A DNA stretch of 64,000 nucleotides from Cryptosporangium minutisporangium (lineage in GTDB: Bacteria > Actinomycetota > Actinomycetes > Mycobacteriales > Cryptosporangiaceae), in the NCBI RefSeq assembly GCF_039536245.1, contig NZ_BAAAYN010000004.1, forward strand, positions 140,914 through 204,913. The letters run 5' to 3'. This document shows, piece after piece, positions 25,427 through 34,386 of the stretch (position 1 is its first letter; every line of letters begins with the position of its first letter). The position numbers were made by a program, and so were the translations under genes. The notes under the pieces were generated by a model. The model did no database searches. It saw nothing but the letters and a program-made list of their open reading frames with translations, and was not told the origin of the DNA.

Positions 25427-27895
25427 TCATTCCTTGAGCGCGATCTGCTCGATCGGCGGGGTGCGCAGCAGCCGGCCGATCGGCAGCACCGTGGTGGTCA
25501 GGGCCAGCACCGCCGTACCGCCGAGCACCACCACCCAGCCGAGCGGCGGTACGTACGGCACCGGCTCGCCGGTCAGCGACATGACGACCGCGGTGAGGGT
25601 CGCGGCCGCGATCGCCCCGCCGATCACCAGCGCGACGCCCAGCAGCCCGGCCTGCTCGGCGTGCACCATCCGCTTGACCTGCCGCCGGGTGACGCCGACC
25701 AGTCGGAGCTGGGCCAGCTCGCGCCGCCGGGCCAGCGCGGCGAGCACCATCGTGTTGGCGGCGGCCAGCGCGGAGTAGCCGACCATCACGCCGATCAGCA
25801 GCTTGTTCAACCAGGCACCGATCGCGAGGTCGGTGGCGATCCGGCCGGTCAGAGCGTCGGCCGAGACCAGGCGGGCACCGGGGTACCGGGCCGCCACCGC
25901 GTCCAGATCGGTGCCCGGGTCGGCCCGGATCAGCACTTCGTCGACGAGGCCGGTCGCGGTGTGCCCGGCGACCGTTTCCCGGCTCAGCGTGACGTCGCCG
26001 AAACCGAGGCCGCGCTGGTAGACGGCGATCACCCGGAGCGTCACCGGCGTGCCGTCGCCGAGCCGGAACGCCACCCGGTCGCCCAGCTCCCAGCCCTGGG
26101 TGTCCGCCCGGACGTCGGACACCGCGACCGTCCCCTCGCCCAGGTCGTCCAGGTTCCCCTCCCGGACCGCCAGGTCGACGGTGCCGGACGCGTCCACGGC
26201 CTGCGCGGCGGCAGGCTCGACGCCGTCGAGCAGCGGGACGAGCACGGAGGTGTGCCGCACGCCGGTGGCCGCCCGCACCCCCGGCACGGCCCGCAGCTCC
26301 TCGGCTGCGCGGTCCGGCAACCCGGCCGGGGAGACCAGCGCGTGCTGGGCGAGCAGCCCGTCACGGCTCTGGGTGAGCGTCGCGCGCTCCAGGTTGTCCT
26401 GCAGGAACCAGACCGAGCCGCCGAACCCGACCGCGAGCACCAGCGCGGTGAGGACGCCGGCGCCGCCGCGGGCGTTCGCTCGCAGGTTAGCCGTCGCCAG
26501 GTATCCGCTCGCACCCCAGACCGCACCGAGGAGCGGGGCGAGGATGCGCGCGGCCGCCCGGTTGATCCACGGCGCGAGCAGCGCGACCGCGAGGACGAAC
26601 AGGTAGAGCATGCCGATCGCACCGGCCTGCGCGGTCTGGCCGGACGTCCCCAGGGTAAGCACGCTGGACGCCCCAGCGACTCCGAGCGCGACCAGGCCGC
26701 AGACCAGCCGGACCCGCCCCGGCCTCGGTGGCTCGACCGCGGCCTCGCCGAGCGCCTCGGTCGGCCGCACGGCGGTGGCACGCCGGGCCGCGATCAGCGC
26801 GGCGAGCACCGCGACCAGCGTGGTGAGCACGGTCGCCGCCACCGCGGAGAGCACCCCGGGCACGATCGGAAAGCTCGCCGGGACGAACCCGCGGGCGACG
26901 AGCTGGTCGTGCACCCAGCCGGTGGCGAGCACCCCGCCCGGAACACCGACGACCGCGGCCGCGACACCGAGCAGCACGGCCTCCATGAGCAGCATCCGAC
27001 GGACCTGGCCTGGCGTCGCGGCCACGGCCCGGAGCAACGCGATGTCCCGGCGGCGGTGCCGGACCGAGAGGCCCAGCGTCCCGGCGACCACGAAGACGAC
27101 CAGCAGGACGACGTACCCCCCGAACGCTCCCCCGGCCTGGATCAGCAGGTCGCGGGCGACCAGCGTGTCGGACTGCTCGGCCAGGCCCCGGTCGTCGCCG
27201 GTGTACACGGTGCCGCCGGCCGGCGTCGCCAGCCGGGTGAGCGCGGCCACCAGTGCGTCCCGGTCGGCGTCCGGCGTCGCGAGGACGCCGATCGCGGTCA
27301 CCCGTCCCGGGTGCGGCGTCAGCGCCGCGGCGCGGACGTCGGTGAAGAACACCGCGGGTGCGTCGGCCACGCCGCTGACCCGGTACCGGCCTGAGACGCC
27401 GCCGACGATGAGAGTTGTCAGCTCTCCGGGACGCATCCCGAGCCGGGCGTCGACGACGACCTCGTCGTCGACCCGTGGCGCCGAACCGGCGGCGAGCCGG
27501 TACCGGGAGAGGACGGCGGCGCTCCACGGGCGGCCGACGACCGGGGTACCGCCCGCCACCACCGGCAGCGTGTCGTCGCCGACCGCGGTCGCGACGCCGG
27601 GCAGCCGGCGCACCTGCGCGACCAGGTCGGCCGGCACCGTGCCGCCCTCCGGCAGCGGCACCGTCGACGTGGTCGTCTCTCCGGTGAAGTCCTCGCTGGT
27701 GACGGTGGTGGTCGGGTGGGCGAGCACGATGTCGGCGGCGGCGTACCGCTGCGGCGTCGGCGTGTACCGCAGGCCGGACTCGACCAGCGTCCCCAGCGCG
27801 ACCAGGATCAGCACCCCGACGGCGAGCGCCACCAGCGTCGCCAGCGCGCTGCCGGGACGGTGGCGAAGCATGCGCACGGCCAGCTTCGTCGTCAT
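25427..27895 (-). CDS. ABC transporter permease (FtsX/MacB-type)
   Basis: Large permease of 822 residues with two FtsX-like halves. It has an N-terminal membrane segment (LATLVALAVGVLILVALGTLV) and a first external domain. Three membrane helices lie near 255-370 and further helices near 400-480. A second external domain and three terminal helices ending EQIALKE follow. The ATP-binding partner is one base upstream in the same operon. Such exporters handle lipids, peptides or antibiotics. A two-component system lies nearby, the usual arrangement for cell-envelope stress efflux. Confidence 0.93.
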   Translation of the reverse strand: MTTKLAVRMLRHRPGSALATLVALAVGVLILVALGTLVESGLRYTPTPQRYAAADIVLAHPTTTVTSEDFTGETTTSTVPLPEGGTVPADLVAQVRRLPGVATAVGDDTLPVVAGGTPVVGRPWSAAVLSRYRLAAGSAPRVDDEVVVDARLGMRPGELTTLIVGGVSGRYRVSGVADAPAVFFTDVRAAALTPHPGRVTAIGVLATPDADRDALVAALTRLATPAGGTVYTGDDRGLAEQSDTLVARDLLIQAGGAFGGYVVLLVVFVVAGTLGLSVRHRRRDIALLRAVAATPGQVRRMLLMEAVLLGVAAAVVGVPGGVLATGWVHDQLVARGFVPASFPIVPGVLSAVAATVLTTLVAVLAALIAARRATAVRPTEALGEAAVEPPRPGRVRLVCGLVALGVAGASSVLTLGTSGQTAQAGAIGMLYLFVLAVALLAPWINRAAARILAPLLGAVWGASGYLATANLRANARGGAGVLTALVLAVGFGGSVWFLQDNLERATLTQSRDGLLAQHALVSPAGLPDRAAEELRAVPGVRAATGVRHTSVLVPLLDGVEPAAAQAVDASGTVDLAVREGNLDDLGEGTVAVSDVRADTQGWELGDRVAFRLGDGTPVTLRVIAVYQRGLGFGDVTLSRETVAGHTATGLVDEVLIRADPGTDLDAVAARYPGARLVSADALTGRIATDLAIGAWLNKLLIGVMVGYSALAAANTMVLAALARRRELAQLRLVGVTRRQVKRMVHAEQAGLLGVALVIGGAIAAATLTAVVMSLTGEPVPYVPPLGWVVVLGGTAVLALTTTVLPIGRLLRTPPIEQIALKE

Positions 27896-27896
27896 C

Positions 27897-28691
27897 TCAG
27901 ACCTCCCGCGTTACGCGACGGCGGCCCAGCGACGCGAGCTGCTCGGCGATCCGATCGGCTCCCGGCTGCGGCAGGTCACGCACGATCCGGCCGTCCGCGA
28001 GCACGACGACGCGGTCGGCGTAGGACGCGGCGACCGGGTCGTGGGTGACCATCACCAGCGTCTGCCCGTGCTCGTCGACCAGCGACCGCAGCAGACCCAG
28101 CACCTCCGCGGCGGTCTGGGTGTCCAGCGCGCCGGTCGGCTCGTCGGCGAAGATGACTTCCGGACGCATCGCCAGGGCGCGGGCGATGGCCACCCGCTGC
28201 TGCTGGCCGCCGGAGAGCTCGGCGGGCCGGTGCGCCAGGCGCTCGGCGAGGTCCACCCGCTCGACCACGTGGGCGAGCCAGCCCGAGTCGATCCGGATCC
28301 CGGCCAGGCGAGCGGGCAGCAGGATGTTCTCCTCGACGGTGAGCGCGCCGATCAGGTTGAACGCCTGGAAGACGAAGCCGATCCGGTCGCGGCGGAGCAC
28401 GGTCAACCGGGTCTCGGAGAGCCCGGAGAGCTCGGTGTCGCCGATCCAGACCCGTCCGGACGTGGGGCGGTCCAGCCCGGCCGCGGTCTGCAGCAGCGTG
28501 CTCTTCCCGGAGCCGGACGGCCCCATCACCGCGGTGAACGTGCCGCGCAGGAACGCCGCGTCGACGCCGGCCAGCGCGGTGATCCGGCGCCGGTCGGTGC
28601 CGTACGTCCGGGTGAGCCCCTCGACGCGGACGGCCGGGGTGCCGAGCGGCACGCTCCGGGCTGCGTACTGCTGACCACTCTGGACGGACAT
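27897..28691 (-). CDS. ABC transporter ATP-binding protein (MacB/LolD-type)
   Basis: ATPase of 264 residues. Walker A is MGPSGSGKSTLLQ, Q loop FVFQAFNL, signature ELSGGQQQRVAIARAL, Walker B EVIFADEPTGALD and switch His in MVTHDP. AGAGGTGAACGC precedes the ATG at 28691; the longer frame upstream is rejected. It energises the large permease whose gene starts after a one-base gap. The control region contains a perfect 13-bp inverted repeat shared with the divergent CPBP gene. Confidence 0.95.
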   Translation of the reverse strand: MSVQSGQQYAARSVPLGTPAVRVEGLTRTYGTDRRRITALAGVDAAFLRGTFTAVMGPSGSGKSTLLQTAAGLDRPTSGRVWIGDTELSGLSETRLTVLRRDRIGFVFQAFNLIGALTVEENILLPARLAGIRIDSGWLAHVVERVDLAERLAHRPAELSGGQQQRVAIARALAMRPEVIFADEPTGALDTQTAAEVLGLLRSLVDEHGQTLVMVTHDPVAASYADRVVVLADGRIVRDLPQPGADRIAEQLASLGRRRVTREV

Positions 28692-28767
28692 GCGTTCACC
28701 TCTGTTCTCGGGGGACGAGAAGAACGCTAGGTAGATCCGGACGGGGTTTCGATGAAGCCTGCAGGCC

Positions 28768-28797
28768 AGCGGTGGTACAGCCTGCTGTACCACCGCT
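28768..28797. promoter_or_regulatory. Perfect 13-bp inverted repeat between ABC exporter and CPBP genes
   Basis: AGCGGTGGTACAG and CTGTACCACCGCT flank a CCTG centre. The site lies 76 bp from the ABC ATPase start and 80 bp from the CPBP start. It is a strong candidate operator for the divergent pair. The NarL-type response regulator at 31023 is the nearest candidate binder. A transcribed stem-loop is the alternative. Confidence 0.65.
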
Positions 28798-28877
28798 TCG
28801 CCCGGCCTCTGCAATGACCGCGAACGCGCCGATTGGTGGACTCGAACACGTCACCCAGAGCCCTGATTGGAGGAGCC

Positions 28878-29795
28878 ATGGAGAGCGTGCGCGGACTGGT
28901 TCGACGCTTCCCGGTACTGACCTTCTTCACCCTCGCCTTCGGGCTGAGCTGGATCGCGTGGACGCCGTACGTGCTGGGCAACACCGGCCTCGGATGGGAG
29001 CCGGAGTTCCAGTTGCCGACGGGCCTGGCCGGTCAGCTCGTCGGGATGCTGCCCGGCGCGTACCTCGGCCCGCTGAGCGCCGCGTTCATCGTCACTGCGC
29101 TCACCGAGGGGCGGGCCGGTCTGCGGCAGTGGGCCAAGCGCCTGCTGCGGTGGCGGGTCGGGTGGTTCTGGTACGTGACGATCCTGATCGCGGTTCCGGC
29201 GACGATCCTGCTGGTCACGCTGACACTCCCCGGCGCCGTGGACGGATTGGCCGCCCCGAGCCTCCAGGTGCTCGCCCTGTTCCTGCCGCTGCTCGTGCTC
29301 CAGTTCGTCACCACCGCGGCCGCCGAGGAGCCGGGCTGGCGTGACTTCGCCCTGCCCCGTCTGCAGGACCGGTTCGGCCCGGTGATCGGTACGACGATCC
29401 TCGGCGTGCTGTGGGGCTGCTGGCACCTGCCGCTGTTCTGCACCGAGTGGGGCGGCTGGCCGGACGTCTCGTGGATCGAGCCGGTCCTGTTCGTCGCGAG
29501 CTGCGTTCCGCTCAGCCTGGTGATGACCTGGCTGTTCAACCGCACCGGTCAGAGCCTGCCGATCGTCATGGTGTTCCACGCCGCCATCAACACGACCTAC
29601 TCGATCCTCTGGCCGACGGTGTTCACGAAGCTCAACGAGTTCCGCGACACGCTGGCGGTCAACCTGATCGCCGCGCTCGCCGCCTCGGTGGTGCTGATCA
29701 TCGTCACGCGCGGACGCCTGGGCCTCCGCGCCGAGCGGGAGCCGGCCGATGCCGAGCCGCCGACCCGCCCGCTCGACAATGCTTTTGTCGCCTGA
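28878..29795 (+). CDS. CPBP family intramembrane metalloprotease
   Basis: Polytopic protein of 305 residues with about eight hydrophobic segments. The family motifs are TAAAEEPGWRDFALPRLQ (EExxxR with the paired catalytic glutamates), GVLWGCWHLPLF (FxxxH-type) and VMVFHAAINTTY (HxxxN/B). These proteins cleave membrane substrates or modify prenyl proteins. GGAGGAGCC precedes the ATG at 28878. The gene is followed 19 bp later by the sensor kinase gene, so it probably forms an operon with the two-component pair. Confidence 0.9.
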   Translation: MESVRGLVRRFPVLTFFTLAFGLSWIAWTPYVLGNTGLGWEPEFQLPTGLAGQLVGMLPGAYLGPLSAAFIVTALTEGRAGLRQWAKRLLRWRVGWFWYVTILIAVPATILLVTLTLPGAVDGLAAPSLQVLALFLPLLVLQFVTTAAAEEPGWRDFALPRLQDRFGPVIGTTILGVLWGCWHLPLFCTEWGGWPDVSWIEPVLFVASCVPLSLVMTWLFNRTGQSLPIVMVFHAAINTTYSILWPTVFTKLNEFRDTLAVNLIAALAASVVLIIVTRGRLGLRAEREPADAEPPTRPLDNAFVA

Positions 29796-29814
29796 TCCGA
29801 TCGTGGGAGGTCCG

Positions 29815-31035
29815 ATGGTGCGCAGAGTGGTCGGGCGGGGGCTCACCTCGCTCGAACAACTCTTCAGCGGTTTCGGCACCGCCCTGGTCGCGTTCGTCGT
29901 CGTGCTGGTGGCGGTGGTGACCACGGCGCTCTCGCTGGTGGGCGTCGGCCTCATTCTGGTGCTCCCGGTGCTGCGGGGAATCCGGATCCTGGCGGACCGC
30001 GAACGAGCCCGGCTCGGCCGCTGGGGTCCGGAGCTGGTATCGCCCGGACCGGTCCCGGCGCGCCGGTCCGACGCTCTCGCCGACCCGACGGTCCGGCGGG
30101 AGCTGCGCTGGCTGGCCGTCCACGGGACGATCGGCCTCGCGGTCGCCCTGCTCGGCGTCGTGATGATCATGTCCGCAGTGCGCGACCTGGTGTTTCCGCT
30201 GCTGTACCCGCTGCTGCCGCGGGACGCCACCGCCACGTCGATCGGGCTCGGCACCGCGAGCTCCTGGTCGGTCGCGCTCGCCGTTCCGCTGATCGGCCTG
30301 GGCTGGGGCATCATTCTGCTGTTCGTCGGGCCGCCGCTGGCGCGGATCCAGTTGTTCCCCGGACGACGTCTGCTGGTGCCGGATCCGCGGACCGATCTCT
30401 CGCTGCGGGTCGCCGCGCTCACCGCGACCCGCGCGGCCGCGTTGGACGCGCACGCCGCCGAGCTGCGCCGGATCGAGCGTTCGCTGCACGACGGCAGCCA
30501 GAACCGGCTGGTCGCGGTCACCGTCCTGCTCGGCGCCGCCCGGCGGGCGCTGGCCCGCGATCCGGCGGCCGCGGCCGAGGTGCTCGACCGGGCCCAGGAC
30601 GCGGCGGAGGAGGCGCTGGCCGAGCTGCGGGCGGTGTCCCGCAGCATCCTGCCGCCGGTGCTCGCCGACCGCGGCCTCGCCGGCGCGCTCACCGGCCTGG
30701 CCGGGGCCTGCGGCGTGCCCTGCGAGGTGGAGGTGGACCTGCCGGGGCGGTGTGCGGCGTCGACCGAGGCGACCGCGTACTTCGTCGTCGCGGAGGCGCT
30801 GACGAACGTCGCCAAACACAGCGGAGCCGGCCGCGCGACGGTCAGCGTCCGGCAGCGGGAGGGACGCCTGTACCTTCGGGTCACCGACGACGGACACGGC
30901 GGCGCCGACGCCGAACGCGGTTCCGGCCTGGTCGGCATCGCTCGCCGGGTCGAAGCACACGACGGCGTCCTCGCCCTGAGCAGCCCGCAAGGTGGGCCGA
31001 CCACCCTGGAGGTAGAGCTTCCGTGCGGATCGTGA
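29815..31035 (+). CDS. Two-component sensor histidine kinase (HisKA_3)
   Basis: Kinase of 406 residues. Hydrophobic segments lie near 23-50, 103-125 and 150-180, with a PspC/YtrA-like membrane sensor layout. The phospho-acceptor box is LRRIERSLHDGSQNRLVAVT. The ATPase domain has YFVVAEALTNVAKHSG and DDGHGGADAERGSGLVGIARR. GGGAGGTCCG precedes the ATG at 29815; the longer frame is rejected. It overlaps its response regulator gene by 13 bases. The context suggests it controls the ABC exporter or CPBP protease. Confidence 0.94.
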   Translation: MVRRVVGRGLTSLEQLFSGFGTALVAFVVVLVAVVTTALSLVGVGLILVLPVLRGIRILADRERARLGRWGPELVSPGPVPARRSDALADPTVRRELRWLAVHGTIGLAVALLGVVMIMSAVRDLVFPLLYPLLPRDATATSIGLGTASSWSVALAVPLIGLGWGIILLFVGPPLARIQLFPGRRLLVPDPRTDLSLRVAALTATRAAALDAHAAELRRIERSLHDGSQNRLVAVTVLLGAARRALARDPAAAAEVLDRAQDAAEEALAELRAVSRSILPPVLADRGLAGALTGLAGACGVPCEVEVDLPGRCAASTEATAYFVVAEALTNVAKHSGAGRATVSVRQREGRLYLRVTDDGHGGADAERGSGLVGIARRVEAHDGVLALSSPQGGPTTLEVELPCGS

Positions 31036-31682
31036 TCGCCGAGGACGACGCGCTGCTGCGCGAGGGCATGGCCCTCTTGCTCAAGGCGGAGGGCTTGGAC
31101 GTGGTGGCGGCCACCGGCGACCCGGACGCGTTCCTGGCCGCGGTCGACGAGCACCGGCCGGACGTGGCGCTGGTCGACGTCCGGATGCCGCTGACGCACA
31201 CCGACGAGGGGATCCGGGCCGCGGTGGAGGCTCGGCGCCGCTATCCGCGGCTCGCCATCCTGGTGCTCTCCGCCCACGTCGAGCAGGCGTTCGCCACCGA
31301 CCTACTGGCGAGCGGCAGCGCCCGACTCGGCTACCTGCTCAAGGAGCGGGCGGGGCGGGTCGAGCAGTTCCTCGACACGCTGCGCCGGGTCGCCGACGGC
31401 GGCACCGCGATCGACCCGGACGTCGTCACCCAGCTGCTCTCCCGGTCCCGGACGGACTCCCGCCTGGAACGCCTGAGCCCTCGGGAGCTGGAGGTGCTGG
31501 CGCTGATGGCCGAGGGGCTCGGCAACGCCGCGATCGCCGAGCGGCTGGTCGTCACCGAGGGCGCGGTGCACAAGCACATCCGCAGCATCTTCGCGAAGCT
31601 GGACCTGCCGCCGGACGAGCAGACCGACCGGCGGGTGGTCGCCGTCCTGCGTTACCTCGACGACGTCCGCCGACGGTCCTGA
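31023..31682 (+). CDS. NarL/LuxR-type response regulator
   Basis: Response regulator of 219 residues. The receiver has the acidic pair in VIAEDDALL, the phospho-acceptor Asp in VALVDVRMPLTHTDEG and Lys in YLLKERAG. The LuxR helix-turn-helix is in LSPRELEVLALMAEGLGNAAIAERL. The start is the GTG inside the end of the kinase gene; upstream codons in this frame are a shadow of the kinase. It probably binds the nearby palindrome at 28768, but no direct evidence is present. Confidence 0.93.
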   Translation: MRIVIAEDDALLREGMALLLKAEGLDVVAATGDPDAFLAAVDEHRPDVALVDVRMPLTHTDEGIRAAVEARRRYPRLAILVLSAHVEQAFATDLLASGSARLGYLLKERAGRVEQFLDTLRRVADGGTAIDPDVVTQLLSRSRTDSRLERLSPRELEVLALMAEGLGNAAIAERLVVTEGAVHKHIRSIFAKLDLPPDEQTDRRVVAVLRYLDDVRRRS

Positions 31683-31684
31683 GT

Positions 31685-32587
31685 TCACCGGGCGAAGTTG
31701 AGCCGAAGGCCCGGCCACGGCCAGCGCAGGGCGTAGAGGATTCCCCGGCCCGACGACGTGACGTACGCCGTCCGGCCGTCCGGCCCGAAACAGAGGTTCG
31801 TGACGTAGCTGTCCGGTGTCGGGGTGACGAACCGCGTCAGCACGGTGCCGTCGGCGGCGATCACCGTGACGCCCGACGCGGACAAACTGGCCACGCAGAC
31901 GTTGCCCGCCCCGTCGACGGCCAGGCCGTCACATCCGTGGGGCCGCTCCGCCGGGGAGTAGAGCAGCGTCTTCCCTTCGAGCTTTCCGGGGCCGACGACG
32001 TCCCAGGCATGGACGCGACCCGAGTAGGTCTCCGAGGCATACAGACGGGTGCCGTCGGGAGACAGACCGATGCCGTTCGGGAGCTCCAGCCCTTCCTCGA
32101 CCGGGTGGATCGCTCCGCTCAGCGGATCCGCGTAGAGCAGCCCGCCGTAGAGCGTGTCGGTGAGGTAACAGGCTCCCGAGGTGTCGAACACCAGGTCGTT
32201 CGGCGCACCGAGCCGCCGAGCGCCGCTGTGCGTGAAGACCGCCTCCACGGCGCCGGTGTCCAGGTCGACGCGTTGCAGCGCACCGCCGTCGTTGCCCTCC
32301 CGGAGGCCGTCGGGGTAGTGGATCCCGGTGTCGTCGGTGGTGAACGTCAGGCCGCCGTTGTTGCAGACGTAGATCTTTCCGTCCGGCCCGACGGCGGCGC
32401 CGTTGGGGCCGCCGCCGCAGTCGGCCACGACCTCCACGCCGGTGTCGCCGGGGCGCACCCGGCAGAGCGTGCCGCGTTCGATCTCGACGAACAGCACGGA
32501 TCCGTCGTCGAGCGCGATCGGCCCTTCGGGGAAACGCAGCCCGGTCGCGACCGTACGGACGGTCGCCGGGTCGAACGCAGCGCTCAT
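31685..32587 (-). CDS. SMP-30/gluconolactonase family protein
   Basis: Six-bladed beta-propeller lactonase of 300 residues. FPEGPIALDDGSVLFVEIER carries the first metal-binding Glu. LGAPNDLVFDTSGACYLTDT and ELPNGIGLSPDGTRLYASET carry the two metal-binding Asn residues. ERPHGCDGLAVDGAGN carries the catalytic Asp. Its ATG overlaps the BVMO stop by 4 bp. In this operon it would open lactones made by the BVMO from cyclic ketones, or act as an esterase. Confidence 0.92.
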   Translation of the reverse strand: MSAAFDPATVRTVATGLRFPEGPIALDDGSVLFVEIERGTLCRVRPGDTGVEVVADCGGGPNGAAVGPDGKIYVCNNGGLTFTTDDTGIHYPDGLREGNDGGALQRVDLDTGAVEAVFTHSGARRLGAPNDLVFDTSGACYLTDTLYGGLLYADPLSGAIHPVEEGLELPNGIGLSPDGTRLYASETYSGRVHAWDVVGPGKLEGKTLLYSPAERPHGCDGLAVDGAGNVCVASLSASGVTVIAADGTVLTRFVTPTPDSYVTNLCFGPDGRTAYVTSSGRGILYALRWPWPGLRLNFAR

Positions 32588-34341
32588 GAGGTCTCCTCGG
32601 GCGATCGGATCGTTCCGGCGAAGTCTCCGGCGTCGAGCCACTCGGTGACCAGGGCGGCGTAGTCGAGAACCGTGCCGGGGTACATGAGCCGACGGGCGGA
32701 GCTGGCGTCGTGCGGGGCCTGTTCGCCGGTGATGTAGCCCGGCGTGCACTTGCGGTAGTAGTCGGCGAGGAACCTGAGAGCGGGCGTGTCGTAGAGCACC
32801 GAGAGCCAGTCCTCTTCGGCCTGGGCGGTGGCCTCGATCGTGGTCCGCCGGCAGGTCCTGATCAGCCGGGCGCAGTGGTCGGCGGCGTTGCCCAGGAAGT
32901 GCGTGTTGTTGACGGTCGCGGCGGACTGGGCGATCCCGATCAGCAGCAGGTTGGGGAACTTGTTGATCAGAACCCCGTGCAGCGTGCGGGGGCCCTTCGC
33001 CCAGTGCTCGGACAGGCGGATCCCCTCCCGCCCCCGAGGGTCGAACCCCATCCCGTGGATCGGGTCGGTGCCGACCTCGAACCCGGAGGCGAAGATCAGG
33101 CAGTCCACCGGGTAGTGCACCCCGGCCACGACGACCGAGTCCTCGGTGATCCGTTCGACACCCTTGCCTTCGGTGTCGACCAGGTGGACGTTCGGCCGGT
33201 TGAAGGACTGCAGGTACTCGTCGTGGTAGCAGAGCCGCTTGCACATCTTGGCGTACCAGGGCTTCAGCTTCGCGGCGGTGTCGGGATCGGTGACGATCTG
33301 GTCGACCCGGGCGCGCAGCTCCTGCATCACCGCGACGTCGTGGTCGAGCGACGCCTCCTGCTGCTCGGGCGTCCGCGCCGCGTGCGGGTGGTCCCACAGG
33401 AGGCGGGTCCACTCGTCGTCGACCAGGTTCCGCTCGGGCTTGAGCCCGCTGACGACCTCGGTGAAGTTCCGGACCCGCTCGGCCTGCCACCCCGGCGGGA
33501 GGCTGCGGAACCACTCGACGTCGGTCGGGTGGTTGTTGCGCGCCGCGACCGCCGAGGGCGTGCGCTGGAAGACGAACAGCTCTCCGGCGGTCCGGGCCAG
33601 CGCGGGCACGACCTGGATGCCGGTCGCTCCGGTGCCGACGATTCCGACCCGCTTGTTCCGCAGCCGCTCCATCGGCTCGGTGTTGCTTCCGCCGGTGTAG
33701 CGGTAGTCCCACCGGCTGGTGTGGAACGCGGTGCCGCGGAAGTCTTCGATGCCCGGCACACCCGGCAGCTTGGCTTTGTGCAGGAAACCGCCGGAGAGGG
33801 CGACGAACCGCGCCGACAGGCGGTCGCCCCGGGCGGTGGTCAGCTGCCAGCGCTGCGCGGCTTCGTCCCAGGTCACCTCGTTCACCCGGGCTCCGAACAG
33901 CGCCCGACGGTAGAGGTCGAACCTCCGCCCGAGCAGCTGGCAGTAGCCGAAGATCTCCGCCGCCTTGGCGTAGCGCTCGGTCGGGACGTACCCGGTCTCC
34001 TCGAGGAACGGCAGGTAGCAGTAGGACTCGACGTCGCACATGCACCCGGGATACCGATTCCAGTACCAGGTCCCGCCGAAATCACCGGCCTTGTCGACCA
34101 GGTAGAAGTCCTCGATCCCCTGCTTGATCAGGTTGACCGCGGTCATCATCCCGGAGAACCCGGCGCCGACGATCGCGACCTCGGTCTCCACGACGACCGG
34201 CGCACGTTCGTCCGCCGGCGCGTACGGGTCGTGGTCGAACCGCGCCAGGTCGCCGGCCAGGTCCCGGTACTGGTCTTTCCCGTCGGGCCGCAGCCGCTTG
34301 CGACGCTCGGCCTCGTACCGGGTCTCGATCTCTTTCGACAT
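32584..34341 (-). CDS. Baeyer-Villiger monooxygenase with N-terminal extension
   Basis: Flavin monooxygenase of 585 residues. The FAD motif VAIVGAGFSGMM begins only near residue 55, after an extension of about 50 residues as in the larger BVMOs (such as cyclopentadecanone/steroid-type enzymes). Fingerprints are GGTWYWNRYPGCMCD, FRGTAFHTSRW (FxGxxxHxxxW) and NADPH motif IVGTGATGIQ. It lies in the operon SDR, BVMO, lactonase, transcribed from the region of AT-rich site C. The SDR stop is 45 bp upstream and the lactonase start overlaps its stop. Confidence 0.94.
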   Translation of the reverse strand: MSKEIETRYEAERRKRLRPDGKDQYRDLAGDLARFDHDPYAPADERAPVVVETEVAIVGAGFSGMMTAVNLIKQGIEDFYLVDKAGDFGGTWYWNRYPGCMCDVESYCYLPFLEETGYVPTERYAKAAEIFGYCQLLGRRFDLYRRALFGARVNEVTWDEAAQRWQLTTARGDRLSARFVALSGGFLHKAKLPGVPGIEDFRGTAFHTSRWDYRYTGGSNTEPMERLRNKRVGIVGTGATGIQVVPALARTAGELFVFQRTPSAVAARNNHPTDVEWFRSLPPGWQAERVRNFTEVVSGLKPERNLVDDEWTRLLWDHPHAARTPEQQEASLDHDVAVMQELRARVDQIVTDPDTAAKLKPWYAKMCKRLCYHDEYLQSFNRPNVHLVDTEGKGVERITEDSVVVAGVHYPVDCLIFASGFEVGTDPIHGMGFDPRGREGIRLSEHWAKGPRTLHGVLINKFPNLLLIGIAQSAATVNNTHFLGNAADHCARLIRTCRRTTIEATAQAEEDWLSVLYDTPALRFLADYYRKCTPGYITGEQAPHDASSARRLMYPGTVLDYAALVTEWLDAGDFAGTIRSPEETS

Positions 34342-34386
34342 GCCCGTCCTCTCGCTCGTTCGCCGACCGGTTCACCCCGATGCGGG

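Noticed and set aside
20620-31682. The 20.6-31.7 kb block as a mobile insertion splitting the BVMO regulon
   Set aside because: No integrase, transposase, tRNA, direct repeats or change in base composition was seen at its borders. The split may be ancestral or due to ordinary rearrangement.
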